Notes under the pieces: generated by a model
Told to the model about the DNA's origin: nothing
The model's input: the letters and a program-made list of their open reading frames with translations, nothing else
Databases searched by the model: none
Translations under genes and position numbers: made by a program
Shown here: positions 28,980-37,974 of the stretch, in pieces
How the letters are laid out: every line of letters begins with the position of its first letter
Position numbering within the stretch: the first letter of the stretch is position 1
Source of the DNA: Yoonia ponticola
GTDB lineage: Bacteria > Pseudomonadota > Alphaproteobacteria > Rhodobacterales > Rhodobacteraceae
Reading direction: 5' to 3'
NCBI RefSeq assembly: GCF_014199395.1
Contig: NZ_JACIJM010000007.1
Location: forward strand, 101,060-165,059
Length of the DNA stretch: 64,000 nt

Positions 28980-29374
28980 TCCTACTCGCCGCGCTGATTG
29001 GCGCGGGGTTAGGCGGATTTGCAGTGCTGATGATGTTTCACGCAGGCATGTTGGCCGAACGATCCGGCACGGCAATTTTGCTGTGCGCAGTCGCATTGTT
29101 CTATCCGGTTTTTGCAATGCAAACGCTAGATTTCGGCAATGTCGCACTGCATCTCATCATCTTCATCGGCTTTGCCACGCTGGCCCGCTTCGGTTTCCAG
29201 CGCGGCACACATTTGCTGGCGGGCGGCTTGATCGGCCACGGCATTCTCGACATCGGCCTACACGTCGTCGGCGCACCGGGTCCAATCTGGTGGCCCGCGA
29301 TGTGCGGCGCATTTGATATAGCAGCTGGGGCGGCGCTGGTCCGTCTCGTCCAAACTGGGAAAGCAATCGCATGA
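28976..29374 (+). CDS. Conserved small integral membrane protein between accD and folC
   Basis: This 132-residue protein has a GTG start overlapping the accD stop (GTGA) and a stop overlapping the folC start (ATGA), so it is firmly inside the accD-folC unit. It looks like a membrane protein with four hydrophobic helices (about residues 1-22, 28-48, 55-75 and 85-108). The third and fourth carry glycine-rich turns ([20 protein letters not shown]). I do not recognise a named family. Its sandwiching between two essential genes may reflect expression context only. Confidence 0.75.
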   Translation: MILLAALIGAGLGGFAVLMMFHAGMLAERSGTAILLCAVALFYPVFAMQTLDFGNVALHLIIFIGFATLARFGFQRGTHLLAGGLIGHGILDIGLHVVGAPGPIWWPAMCGAFDIAAGAALVRLVQTGKAIA

Positions 29375-30654
29375 TCAACACTTCTGACGCGATCCTCGCA
29401 CGTATGATGGCACTACATCCAAAGGTAATCGACCTGACGCTGGATCGCACATGGCGGCTGTTAGAAGCGCTCGATAATCCGCAAAAGAAACTGCCGCCCG
29501 TGATCCACATCGCTGGCACCAATGGCAAAGGATCAACCCAAGCGATGATCCGTGCTGGCCTAGAGCAATCTGGCGCTGCCGTTCATGCCTACACATCCCC
29601 GCATCTGGCGCGGTTCCACGAACGGATCAGGCTGGCAGGCACGCTGATTACAGAAGCCGCGCTGACCGTAATCTTGGACCGCTGCTATCAGGCAAACAGT
29701 CCCGACACGATTACATATTTCGAGATCACAACCATCGCAGGGCTGCTCGCCTTCGCGGAAACACCCGCCGATTACACCTTGTTAGAGGTTGGATTGGGCG
29801 GACGGCTGGACGCGACCAATGTGGTTGAAAAACCCGCGATCACGATCATCACGCCTGTCGATCTGGACCACCAAGCCTTTCTCGGCGACACGTTAACCGC
29901 GATTGCGACCGAAAAAGCAGGGATCATCAAGCGCGGCGTGCCTTGCGTCGTTGGCCCGCAACACGAAGAATCCATGGAGGTGATCGAAGCCATTGCAGCA
30001 CGTCTTGGCGCACCATTGCTGGCACACGGCCAACACTGGCATGTATCGGAAGAACGCGGACGACTGATTTACCAAGACGAACGCGGCTTGCTTGATTTAC
30101 CTTTGCCAGCCTTGCGCGGGCCGCATCAGATCACCAACGCAGGTGCCGCGATTGCAGCACTACGGGCGCTCGGCAAAGACGACGCCGCTTGCGAAGCAGC
30201 GGTTACAAACGCCTATTGGCCTGCGCGAATGGAAAAACTCACCAGCGGTGCTTTGGTTGAATTGGCCGCACCAGCAGAGCTTTGGCTGGATGGCGGGCAC
30301 AACCCAGCGGCGGGTCGCGCATTGGCTGCAACGCTCAAACAGCAACCGCCAAAGCCGACGCATTTGATCTGCGGCATGCTGAACACCAAGGATATCACTG
30401 GATATCTGGCGCCGTTGGCAGAAGTTGCGCAAACATTAACCGCTGTCTCGATCCCTGACGAGGTCAACACGATCCCAGCTGAAGAGACCGCCAAAATCGC
30501 CGCGACTGTTGGTTTGAAATCGTCATCCGCGCCGGATGTCGCCAGTGCAATAAGGGACATCACGGCAACGGACCCTAATGCGCGGATCTTGATTTGCGGG
30601 TCGCTATACCTCGCCGGTGCCGTCATGCGGGCGAATCATACCGAATCGCTTTGA
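29371..30654 (+). CDS. folC: Bifunctional folylpolyglutamate/dihydrofolate synthase
   Basis: FolC adds glutamate to dihydropteroate and to folates, an ATP-dependent step in folate biosynthesis. The 427-residue protein has the Mur-ligase-like P-loop HIAGTNGKGSTQAM, the TSPHLARFHERIRL block and the LEVGLGGRLDATNVV segment. Later, WLDGGHNPAAGRAL is the C-terminal domain signature. It is coupled to a preceding small membrane protein by ATGA overlap. The downstream 7-bp inverted repeat and T-rich stretch (from 30642) could terminate the accD-folC transcript. Confidence 0.96.
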   Translation: MINTSDAILARMMALHPKVIDLTLDRTWRLLEALDNPQKKLPPVIHIAGTNGKGSTQAMIRAGLEQSGAAVHAYTSPHLARFHERIRLAGTLITEAALTVILDRCYQANSPDTITYFEITTIAGLLAFAETPADYTLLEVGLGGRLDATNVVEKPAITIITPVDLDHQAFLGDTLTAIATEKAGIIKRGVPCVVGPQHEESMEVIEAIAARLGAPLLAHGQHWHVSEERGRLIYQDERGLLDLPLPALRGPHQITNAGAAIAALRALGKDDAACEAAVTNAYWPARMEKLTSGALVELAAPAELWLDGGHNPAAGRALAATLKQQPPKPTHLICGMLNTKDITGYLAPLAEVAQTLTAVSIPDEVNTIPAEETAKIAATVGLKSSSAPDVASAIRDITATDPNARILICGSLYLAGAVMRANHTESL

Positions 30655-30687
30655 CGACAAACTTCCCGACCGATTCGTTTTCTCTTT
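30642..30687 (+). terminator. Possible terminator after folC
   Basis: CGAATCG (30642-30648, overlapping the end of folC) and CGATTCG (30671-30677) form a 7-bp perfect inverted repeat with a 22-nt loop, followed directly by TTTTCTCTTT. The stem is modest and the loop long, so efficiency is uncertain. Confidence 0.4.
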
Positions 30688-30791
30688 GACGGACGAATCA
30701 CTTCGCGTCTATATCTGTCTCTAATTACGAAAAGCACGTGGCCTGCCAGCCGTCTTATTTAGATCCAGTGTTTTATTTTTGGGGATACAAT

Positions 30792-31415
30792 ATGTTATCG
30801 CGAACAGTTTTGACTGTTGCGGTGGTTGGGGCATTTTTCGCCTCACAAACCATTGCGCAAACGACTGCGGGGGCTGCTGACGGCTCTTTCACTTATCAAG
30901 GCCAGCAAAAAAATATTAGCCAAGCGTCCAGCGCTGACACGGCAACAATGGCGCGGTTTTACGACCTGCGCGACGGCTGTGAAGGATTGTGCATCGCACC
31001 CGATATCGCCGCGAATGACGTTGAAACAATTACTGAAAACACTGTACTCGCCTTTATGGCAAACGAACTATCCAACGGCACGGGCCTGTTGATCGATAGT
31101 CGCCTGCCCTCTGACCGCGCCCTTGGCTATCTGCCCGCCTCTGCCAGCATTCCGCACACGCTCGTCACCCCAGAAAACCTGCTGCTGCCCGAGATTTTAA
31201 AGGCACTGGGCGCGCGTAGCCTATTGGGTGCGTTCAACTTTTCCGACGCCATGACGCTTGTTGTGTTCGATACAGGGCCGACGACCATGGACGCCCACCA
31301 CTTGGTGAATGCCTTGATCGCTGCCGGATACCCCGCTGCCAAAATCAAATACTACCGTGGCGGGATGCAAGTTTGGGCCACGCTTGGTTTAACAACCGAG
31401 GGGCTATCATCATGA
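30792..31415 (+). CDS. Secreted rhodanese-like protein lacking the active-site cysteine
   Basis: This 207-residue protein starts at the ATG at 30792 and has a signal peptide (MLSRTVLTVAVVGAFFASQT, cleaved near AQ). The C-terminal half has rhodanese features: LLIDSRLPSDRALGYLPAS, then IPHTL, and KIKYYRGGMQVWATLGL, which matches the 'GG-x-x-x-W' end of rhodaneses. At the place of the catalytic Cys loop the sequence is VVFDTGPTTM, with no cysteine, so sulfur transfer is unlikely. Cysteines at DGCEGLC (N-terminal) could form a disulfide. It overlaps the LysM protein gene by 4 bp. Confidence 0.75.
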   Translation: MLSRTVLTVAVVGAFFASQTIAQTTAGAADGSFTYQGQQKNISQASSADTATMARFYDLRDGCEGLCIAPDIAANDVETITENTVLAFMANELSNGTGLLIDSRLPSDRALGYLPASASIPHTLVTPENLLLPEILKALGARSLLGAFNFSDAMTLVVFDTGPTTMDAHHLVNALIAAGYPAAKIKYYRGGMQVWATLGLTTEGLSS

Positions 31416-32293
31416 ACTCTCTCGGACCAAAACAACGGGCAAGCGTGCTGCCATGGGTGATAACCGCAGGCGCCGTGACCTTTGCAGTCGGCGTCATGGG
31501 CACGCTTTATATCACCAAAAGCCAGCAACGTGCGCAGACCGAAGCCTTGTCATCCATCGTCGCGCAACTGTCGGACATTCAAGTCAGCCGTGCGCAAACG
31601 CCTGACCTGCTTGCGATCACGACACCCGCGTCTGACACCGCCGTCGTGGCGATGCCAACACCTGTCGATGAGATCCCGACCACGATCCCAAGTGCTTCTG
31701 CGGCATTGGCCGCCGCCGCCCCAACCGAAGAAGATCTGCGCAGCAAAGAAGACAAAATCGCCGAAGCCATCGCAATCGCGAACCGCAACCAGTTGCGCAT
31801 GCTGACCGAAGGCGTCGTTGCGGGTCTCTACGATGTGACCGCAGAACCGGTTGACGGCGAACGTCCGCGTCTTGCTCTGCAATCGCGGAACGCCGCGACA
31901 ACCGCACAAGCGCTCGAAGGTATTCTGGCCGCAGCCGCCGAAAGCGGTCAAATCGACGTACCCGACGCCGTGAACACAAGCGACGGCAATATTGACCCGC
32001 AAACCATGCTGTTCGATCTCGTGCAACGGTCGCTTGAAAACGGTTCACCGGAAGAAGTCGCCGCCGCACGCGAACTGCAGCTGCGAGCCTTTGCAGCCTC
32101 TACCGCCGAAACCCAAACCGTTTCTGGCGAACGGTTTTACACCGTCGAAAGCGGTGACAGCCTAGCCTATATCGCGCTGCAGTTTTACGGATCGACGGGC
32201 CAATACCCCCGCATTTTCGAAGCCAACCGCGATAAACTTGCCTCACCCGAGAAGGTGCAGATCGGTCAACGACTGCGCATTCCGAATGTTTAA
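31412..32293 (+). CDS. Membrane-anchored LysM protein (first copy)
   Basis: The 293-residue protein has one N-terminal transmembrane helix (WVITAGAVTFAVGVMGTLYI) and a long Ala/Pro/Thr-rich region. A middle helical domain contains SGQIDVPDAVNTSDGNIDPQ, and a C-terminal LysM domain (about 241-293) contains FYTVESGDSLAYIALQFYG and ends GQRLRIPNV. LysM domains bind N-acetylglucosamine-containing glycans, here presumably peptidoglycan. The ATG at 31412 overlaps the rhodanese stop (ATGA). It is a paralogue of the LysM protein at 32950: the middle domain shares the S/A-G-x-I-x-x-P ... D-G-x-I-D pattern. Confidence 0.8.
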   Translation: MNSLGPKQRASVLPWVITAGAVTFAVGVMGTLYITKSQQRAQTEALSSIVAQLSDIQVSRAQTPDLLAITTPASDTAVVAMPTPVDEIPTTIPSASAALAAAAPTEEDLRSKEDKIAEAIAIANRNQLRMLTEGVVAGLYDVTAEPVDGERPRLALQSRNAATTAQALEGILAAAAESGQIDVPDAVNTSDGNIDPQTMLFDLVQRSLENGSPEEVAAARELQLRAFAASTAETQTVSGERFYTVESGDSLAYIALQFYGSTGQYPRIFEANRDKLASPEKVQIGQRLRIPNV

Positions 32294-32306
32294 GAGATAA
32301 CGACAG

Positions 32307-32858
32307 ATGGGACTAACCCGTCGAGCAGCACGCAACATGCAGGCCACTTTGGTCTGCATGTTCGCGTTTGCACAAACCGCGACAGCCACCACGCTCAACA
32401 TGTGTTGGACTGGCGGCAACGGCTACACCATGACAGGCCGGATGGAACTACCAGACAGCGCCATGAACAAACCCATGGTCCGCGAAGATGACATCACCGC
32501 CTTTAAGATCACCGGATATTTGAACGGTGCGCGCGTCGGATCATGGAACCTGATCGAACAGACCGAAGCGACGTCATGGGTGCTCTACTTCGACCCCGCG
32601 ACATTCACCTTCCCCACCGCAATCGACCTGAACCGACCTGTCAGCCAAGAGTGGAACGCCAATGGCGACGTGGACGACTGCGGCACCCCTGGGTTTGGTT
32701 TTAACGCAGGTAATTTCGCCCAAGATGTTTGCGTCAACGGCAAATATATCGAACCCAGCAGCATCGACCCCGAAACGACGTTCTTCGCGACGTTTGAACC
32801 TGTCACCCCCGATTGCCGCTCTGTTGCCGCGTTAAGCAAGTCACGCCGACACCCGTGA
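32307..32858 (+). CDS. Secreted hypothetical protein between two LysM proteins
   Basis: This 183-residue protein has an N-terminal signal sequence (MGLTRRAARNMQATLVCMFA, cleaved near TATATT). The mature part is rich in Asn, Asp and Trp, with five cysteines (LNMCWTG, VDDCGTP, QDVCVNG, PDCRS among them), consistent with an extracytoplasmic, disulfide-bonded beta protein. I do not recognise the family. It begins 13 bp after the first LysM gene and is followed, after about 90 bp, by the second. Its place in the cluster suggests a shared envelope role. Confidence 0.7.
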   Translation: MGLTRRAARNMQATLVCMFAFAQTATATTLNMCWTGGNGYTMTGRMELPDSAMNKPMVREDDITAFKITGYLNGARVGSWNLIEQTEATSWVLYFDPATFTFPTAIDLNRPVSQEWNANGDVDDCGTPGFGFNAGNFAQDVCVNGKYIEPSSIDPETTFFATFEPVTPDCRSVAALSKSRRHP

Positions 32859-32949
32859 TCCCTGCAATCTGTGCGAATACGATGGTATTTAGCACAATCT
32901 GGTGTATTTGGCAGGCAATCCCTCGTGCACAATCGGTAAAGGCCGCAAA

Positions 32950-33672
32950 ATGATCCGCTTTGTCGTTGGTTTGTTCATCTTCGCAGTCGCCCTGTGTGCT
33001 TATATCATCAGCACGCAGCACGGTGGCATCATGCCGCAATCCAGCACGGTCGACACTGTCGCCGAAGCGCCTGCCGAACCGATCATCGCAGTGGCCGAGC
33101 AACCTGCCGATGAAACAGCGTCCACGATCATCGATCAAATTTCAGAGCGTGAACTAGGCTTTCAAACCATATCAACGCCAGTGGGCGCTGCTGTGCGCGA
33201 CACGCTCGCGGTCTTGGGCCTGACCGTTCCGGGCATTGCGGAATCCGCGCCTGACAAACGATTTGCGACGCTGATTGGTGACTCGCTGAAAAACGGCACG
33301 GCTGACGCAGAACTCACCGCAAGCGTGATAACGCTGGCAGACGCTGGCGAAATAGCGATCCCCGCAGGGCTCGTCACTGCTGATGGGCAAATCGACACCG
33401 CGACATTCCTCAAAGCGATTGTGACGACGGCGGTCCTTGTCACCGAAGGCACCGATCCCGTCGTGCCCGACTTGTCCAATGATCCGGCGGCTGTGATTTC
33501 GGTGAATGGTTACGATTACACCATCAACCCGACCGACAGCCTTGCCGCGATCGCGGTCAAATTCTACGGCGATATCGGACAAACCAGCAGGCTGATCCAG
33601 GCGAACCCGATTGCACTGGCGCGCCCTGCTCAGATGACCGCAGGTACGACGATCAGCATCCCGGCGTTCTGA
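32950..33672 (+). CDS. Membrane-anchored LysM protein (second copy)
   Basis: The 240-residue protein starts at the ATG at 32950 with a transmembrane helix (MIRFVVGLFIFAVALCAYII). Then come a linker, a helical domain (LADAGEIAIPAGLVTADGQI) like that of the first LysM protein, and a C-terminal LysM motif (about 188-240, YTINPTDSLAAIAVKFYGDI and the end TTISIPAF). The second LysM is more divergent: the usual V-x-x-G-D-S-L is N-P-T-D-S-L. No catalytic domain is visible, so it is probably a structural or scaffolding peptidoglycan binder. It ends 1 bp before the convergent zapE stop. Confidence 0.8.
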   Translation: MIRFVVGLFIFAVALCAYIISTQHGGIMPQSSTVDTVAEAPAEPIIAVAEQPADETASTIIDQISERELGFQTISTPVGAAVRDTLAVLGLTVPGIAESAPDKRFATLIGDSLKNGTADAELTASVITLADAGEIAIPAGLVTADGQIDTATFLKAIVTTAVLVTEGTDPVVPDLSNDPAAVISVNGYDYTINPTDSLAAIAVKFYGDIGQTSRLIQANPIALARPAQMTAGTTISIPAF

Positions 33673-34740
33673 TTATTCTGCCCAATCAGCGGCCTGCATT
33701 TCGCGTAAACGGCTGGCTGTGCGTTCAAATTCAAACGTACCTTCACCCTCAAGATACAACATCTCGGGCGATGCAGCAGCCGAACAAATCAACCGCACCT
33801 TACCTTCATAAAGCGTGTCGATCAGCGTCACAAACCGCTTGGCTTCGTTAAAGTTTTGACGACCAAGTCGCGGAATATCCTCGACGATCAACACACGCAC
33901 CGCATCGACCAACGCAAGATAATCGGCAGCACCCAACGGCTTGCCACACAGATCATAAAACGATGCGCGCGCGACACCATTATGAAATCCGGGCAAGGTC
34001 ACTTCACGTTTTTTCACGTGCAACACCAACGGTGCGCCCTGCCCGCCAGTTAAATGCTGCCAAACATCATCAATCTTTGATCGTGCCTCAGACGAAAGCG
34101 GCGTGAAATACCGCGGCGATCCGGCTAGTCGCCCTTGCCGATAATCCGTCTCGCTGACCAACTCATGAACAACCAAGCGCTGTTTGATCAACTCGATAAA
34201 CGGCGTGAACAACTGGCGGTTCAAACCATCCTTGTACAGGTCATCGGGCGGGCGGTTCGATGTGGTGACAATCGTCACACCAGCCGCAAACAACGCCTCA
34301 AACAAACGCCCAACGATCATCGCATCGGTAATGTCCGTGATCTGCATCTCGTCAAACGCCAGAAACCGAACGCGCCCCGCCAAATCAGCCGCAACAGGCG
34401 CGATTGCATCATCGACACCCGCCTTACGAGCCTCGGTCATCTGCGCGTGAACCCATTGCATAAACGCATGAAAATGGCTGCGCTGTTTCGGCGCATCAAT
34501 CGCTTCATACAGCAAGTCCATTAACATCGACTTACCGCGACCAACCCCGCCCCACATATACAAACCCGGCTCTGGCTCAGGGGCTTTGCGAAACAGCCCA
34601 CGCTTTGGTGCAGGGGCGGCCATCGCCGCGCGCACCCGCTCTAACTGGTCCATAACAGCGACCTGCGCAGGGTCCGCCGTCAACGCGCCACTGGCCACTT
34701 TGGCCTGATATATATCGTGCATTTTCATCGCTATCGGCAT
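33673..34740 (-). CDS. zapE: Cell division ATPase ZapE (AFG1 family)
   Basis: ZapE is a divisome-associated ATPase that influences FtsZ ring dynamics; it belongs to the AFG1 AAA-like family. The 355-residue protein has a P-loop GGVGRGKSMLMDLLYEA. It also has the Walker B FLAFDEMQITDITDAM, and the family signature VTIVTTSNRPPDDLYKDGLNRQLFTPF. A later block, CGKPLGAADYLALVDAVRVL, also matches. The ATG at 34740 is preceded by AAAGGG at a short distance; the in-frame ATGs at 34728 and 34722 are alternatives. It is a single leftward gene. Confidence 0.93.
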   Translation of the reverse strand: MPIAMKMHDIYQAKVASGALTADPAQVAVMDQLERVRAAMAAPAPKRGLFRKAPEPEPGLYMWGGVGRGKSMLMDLLYEAIDAPKQRSHFHAFMQWVHAQMTEARKAGVDDAIAPVAADLAGRVRFLAFDEMQITDITDAMIVGRLFEALFAAGVTIVTTSNRPPDDLYKDGLNRQLFTPFIELIKQRLVVHELVSETDYRQGRLAGSPRYFTPLSSEARSKIDDVWQHLTGGQGAPLVLHVKKREVTLPGFHNGVARASFYDLCGKPLGAADYLALVDAVRVLIVEDIPRLGRQNFNEAKRFVTLIDTLYEGKVRLICSAAASPEMLYLEGEGTFEFERTASRLREMQAADWAE

Positions 34741-34830
34741 AGCCCTTTGATCGCGGTTTGAAAACTACTGTTCGCCTTGTCGCGGGCTTCTTAACCCCCA
34801 CCAGAGGCATCACCGCCATCGCTAAAATCG

Positions 34831-34845
34831 TTAACAAAGATTAAC
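34831..34845 (+). promoter_or_regulatory. TTAAC direct repeat upstream of the diguanylate cyclase
   Basis: TTAAC-AAAGA-TTAAC is a 10-bp-period repeat 93 bp before the diguanylate cyclase ATG. It resembles the CtrA site TTAA-N7-TTAA, but the spacer between the TTAA cores is 6, so I regard it only as a possible degenerate site. Confidence 0.2.
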
Positions 34846-34937
34846 CGAGAGTGTCGAAACCGTCTTTCCCCAGTGTTTTGTTAAGAAACTAAAAAGCCTT
34901 ACGAGATACACCAAACGCCAACAACAACGAGGTTGGC

Positions 34938-36080
34938 ATGAACTCCCTGCTGCAGACCGCCGAAATTCTGGTCGATCCGATGCTCTTGGCGATTGCCGTC
35001 ATCTATATTTACGGGTTCATCGTGCGCCTTACGCCTAACACATACGTCCATCAAATCGTGATGGGTGTCACCTTTGGGGTCGGCGCCATTTTCGCGATGT
35101 TGATGCCGATCACCTTTGCAGACGGCGTGATCATCGATATGCGCAATCTGTTGATCGGGCTCTCATCTGCATTTTTCGGCATTCCCGGTGCGATTATCGC
35201 GGGCGGCATGGGCCTAGTGACACGGTTCTACATCGGCGGAAGCGGTGCAATAGCAGGCATGACCGGCATCGCAATCGCGACCTGCGCGGGCCTTTTTTGG
35301 GCGCATTTTGTACGTGGAAAGTTAAAAATGCAGGGCTTTGAACTCGTACTTCTCGGCCTGCTGATTTGCACCTATTTGCTTGCTGTCGTCCTCTTACCCA
35401 CGACCATCATGTGGTCGGCAATCTACGAATTGATCCCCGTCCTCATCGTGTTTAACGTCGTCGGTACGGTCCTCATCGGCAGTCTCATGATCCGTGAAGA
35501 AGGGCTTGCGGCGGAAAATGCCGCTCTGCTTAACGCCGCCACGACCGATCCTCTTACCCGCCTCCAGAACCGACGCAGCGCTGTTGCCGCTTATAACGCG
35601 CTGCCAATCCCCAAAAATAGTCGTCACGGCATCGCCATACTTTGCTTCGATGTCGATAATTTTAAAATTATCAACGACACCTACGGGCATGTTTGGGGCG
35701 ACAAAGTGCTTGCCGAGATTTCCGACAGAATTAGCAAAACATTACGCCCCACGGATGTTTTTTCGCGGTTGGGCGGCGATGAATTTCTCATCATTCTCCC
35801 TGCAGTAACCGAGGCCGAAACACAGCAGATCGCTGAACGTTGCCGCGACGTGATCGCACAAACCGACATCGCCGACGCTGGCGAAACGATGAACGTCACA
35901 ATTAGTGTCGGGGCAGAATGGCTATCAGAACGACCCGACTTCCTGACTTTCGTCGCGCGGGCAGACGAGGCGCTGTATCATGCGAAAAAGCTGGGACGTA
36001 ATTGCGTTTCATTTGCTTGGCTCAACACGGCAACTGCCGCGCAGGCGTTCAGCCAGGCAACTCAAAATCGAACCGCCTAG
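34938..36080 (+). CDS. Membrane-bound diguanylate cyclase (5TM-GGDEF)
   Basis: This enzyme makes cyclic di-GMP from two GTP. The 380-residue protein has an N-terminal region of about five to six transmembrane helices of the 5TMR-LYT type (VRLTPNTYVHQIVMGVTFG, MRNLLIGLSSAFFGIPGAII) up to residue about 185. A GGDEF domain follows (DPLTRLQNRRS, LCFDVDNFKIINDTYGHVWG, FSRLGGDEF, with GGDEF at 279-283). An inhibitory I-site motif RPTD (R270-D273) sits five residues upstream, so product feedback is expected. No EAL domain is fused. It overlaps the convergent hydrolase stop by 4 bp. Confidence 0.92.
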   Translation: MNSLLQTAEILVDPMLLAIAVIYIYGFIVRLTPNTYVHQIVMGVTFGVGAIFAMLMPITFADGVIIDMRNLLIGLSSAFFGIPGAIIAGGMGLVTRFYIGGSGAIAGMTGIAIATCAGLFWAHFVRGKLKMQGFELVLLGLLICTYLLAVVLLPTTIMWSAIYELIPVLIVFNVVGTVLIGSLMIREEGLAAENAALLNAATTDPLTRLQNRRSAVAAYNALPIPKNSRHGIAILCFDVDNFKIINDTYGHVWGDKVLAEISDRISKTLRPTDVFSRLGGDEFLIILPAVTEAETQQIAERCRDVIAQTDIADAGETMNVTISVGAEWLSERPDFLTFVARADEALYHAKKLGRNCVSFAWLNTATAAQAFSQATQNRTA

Positions 36081-37009
36081 GACCTGCTTTGTGAACGCAA
36101 CATCGCGCGTAGGAAAGTCGATAGCTCAGCGCCATGACTGTACGGCAGCGCGTGACCCGCACCCGCTACGACTTCTTGATGCGCAACGCGGTTCCATTCG
36201 GCGAGTCTGCCAAGCGCAGCTATCGGGATAACGCTATCCTGCTCACCCCAAATCGCGATCACCGGAATACCATTTCGGCTGATGCTGCGATGCTCCTGCT
36301 CTTGCAACACCTCTAAAATATTGCGCCGGCTTGATAGAACCGAGCGCAAGTAGCCCCGTTTCTGCAATTCAGCCCGCTGTGAGACAGCAATGTCTGGGGC
36401 AATAGCACTCGCGGGATCGTTTGCAATCGCGCGCCGCATCCGCGCACCCGCTAGTACGCCATGCACCCAGTCACCGATGATCGGCTTGGTGCGGCAAAAT
36501 TCAGAGAACTTGCTTTCTTTGGTCGCGATACCAGCAGGAGCCAGCAAAATAAGACGTTTCATGCGATGTGGCTCGTTCGCCGCGAACGCCGTCGCAATCG
36601 TCCCGCCCATCGAATAGCCGACAAGGGTCAAATCATCATCCAACGCCAGTTCGGCCAAGAGATCATTCAGCTGGGTTAAGAAAAACGGAACATCCTGAAC
36701 GCCGTCAGGCGCATCCGAAAATCCACGCCCGTACAGGTCATAAACCAGAACACGATACCCCGTGTCCCCCAAAGCCTGCGCCGTTTCTTTCCAAACTGTG
36801 GACGGTGTGGACAGGCCGTGGATCAAAACAGCAACAGGCCCACGAACGGGACCAAGCCATTGATAATGCGTCACACCTTGGGATAATTCAACAAACTTTC
36901 CCGGCGCCGTTTTTCGCACAGCGGCAGTCATCGGACGTCGCCGCGCCTCTAAGATCACAGGCAAAGCAATCGCCAAAACCAGACCCAACAGTATAATAAA
37001 CCAGATCAT
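36077..37009 (-). CDS. Alpha/beta hydrolase with N-terminal membrane anchor
   Basis: This is a serine hydrolase of unknown substrate. I start it at the ATG at 37009 because GGAAGG lies 7 bp upstream; an earlier ATG at 37024 is possible. A hydrophobic N-terminus (MIWFIILLGLVLAIALPVIL) probably anchors it to the inner membrane. The catalytic residues are in VLIHGLSTPSTVWK, LVGYSMGGTIA (nucleophile Ser), AIWGEQDSVIPIA (Asp) and GAGHALPYSHG (His). Length is 310 residues. It is the last gene of the leftward series from greA. Confidence 0.88.
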   Translation of the reverse strand: MIWFIILLGLVLAIALPVILEARRRPMTAAVRKTAPGKFVELSQGVTHYQWLGPVRGPVAVLIHGLSTPSTVWKETAQALGDTGYRVLVYDLYGRGFSDAPDGVQDVPFFLTQLNDLLAELALDDDLTLVGYSMGGTIATAFAANEPHRMKRLILLAPAGIATKESKFSEFCRTKPIIGDWVHGVLAGARMRRAIANDPASAIAPDIAVSQRAELQKRGYLRSVLSSRRNILEVLQEQEHRSISRNGIPVIAIWGEQDSVIPIAALGRLAEWNRVAHQEVVAGAGHALPYSHGAELSTFLRAMLRSQSRS

Positions 37010-37053
37010 GCGTCTGCCTTCCAATTCACAAAATATGCACGGCGATTAACCGT

Positions 37054-37974
37054 CTATGATCCAAGCCGCTGCGCCCAAGCCGTCTGAATATAACTGCTTG
37101 TCATCAAATCAAGATGCGCACCGCCGCCGTTCTTAAACAGCGTAATTTCGTCATCACTATGGCGTTGAAATTTCGCCAACTCGTAATAGTCCGCGATAAC
37201 GGCGTCCGGCAGAATTGCGCCCGCAGCCAATGGCGTTTTCAACTCGCCGATATGCTCCATCGTGGTTTGTTTATTATCAACGAAGATCCGCGATTTCTGC
37301 AAGACGGCATCGTCAGCTTCGCGCATGTCAGGGCGATATGCACCAATAAGATCAATATGTTGACCGGGTTGCAGCCATTCGCCTTTGATCAATGGATCAG
37401 TTGACATGGTTGCAGACGTCACAATATCTGCGGCCCGCACTGCGGCCTCTAGATCATCGGAAACGTCCACCTCGGGAAAATCCTTCGCAAACGCCTCTGC
37501 GCCCGCACGACTGCGATTCCAAATGGTAAACGACGCATCAGGAAACGCTGCAGAATATGCTTGCTTCAGCGACCGTCCAACCGTCCCAGCCCCGACAATC
37601 AGGATATTCTTGCTATCAGGCCGCGCCAAACGACGCGCGGCGAGCAGACTATCACCTGCCGTTTTCCACTTTGTCACCAAATGGAAATCCAAGATCGCCG
37701 AAAGCGACCCATCCTCGTCGGAATAAAGCGTCACACCGCCGTTCACCATCGGCTTATCAAGCTTGCGATTTTCCGGAAAAATCGTAGCGCATTTGACGGC
37801 GAGCCCCATACCTTTGATCCAAGCGGATCGGTTCAGCAGGGTATTATCCCCTTGATATAAAAACACATCTTCAACTTGCGCAGGCGGCAAATCGTGTCCT
37901 TTTGCCAATGCGTCAGTCAGGTCGAGCCAGTTCAGGATCGCGTCAGCTTCTGCGAATGGAATCATGACGGTCAT
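37054..37974 (-). CDS. Ornithine cyclodeaminase/mu-crystallin family protein
   Basis: This NAD(P)-dependent enzyme belongs to the OCD/mu-crystallin family, which includes ornithine cyclodeaminase, alanine dehydrogenases and imine reductases; the exact substrate cannot be read from the sequence. The Rossmann motif is ILIVGAGTVGRSLKQAY, followed by TIWNRSRAGAEAFAKDF. The family core continues with ADIVTSATMSTDPLIKGEWL and HIDLIGAYRPDMREADD. The 306-residue protein starts at the ATG at 37974, overlapping the stop of the upstream HAD gene (ATGA), so the two are coupled. Confidence 0.88.
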   Translation of the reverse strand: MTVMIPFAEADAILNWLDLTDALAKGHDLPPAQVEDVFLYQGDNTLLNRSAWIKGMGLAVKCATIFPENRKLDKPMVNGGVTLYSDEDGSLSAILDFHLVTKWKTAGDSLLAARRLARPDSKNILIVGAGTVGRSLKQAYSAAFPDASFTIWNRSRAGAEAFAKDFPEVDVSDDLEAAVRAADIVTSATMSTDPLIKGEWLQPGQHIDLIGAYRPDMREADDAVLQKSRIFVDNKQTTMEHIGELKTPLAAGAILPDAVIADYYELAKFQRHSDDEITLFKNGGGAHLDLMTSSYIQTAWAQRLGS

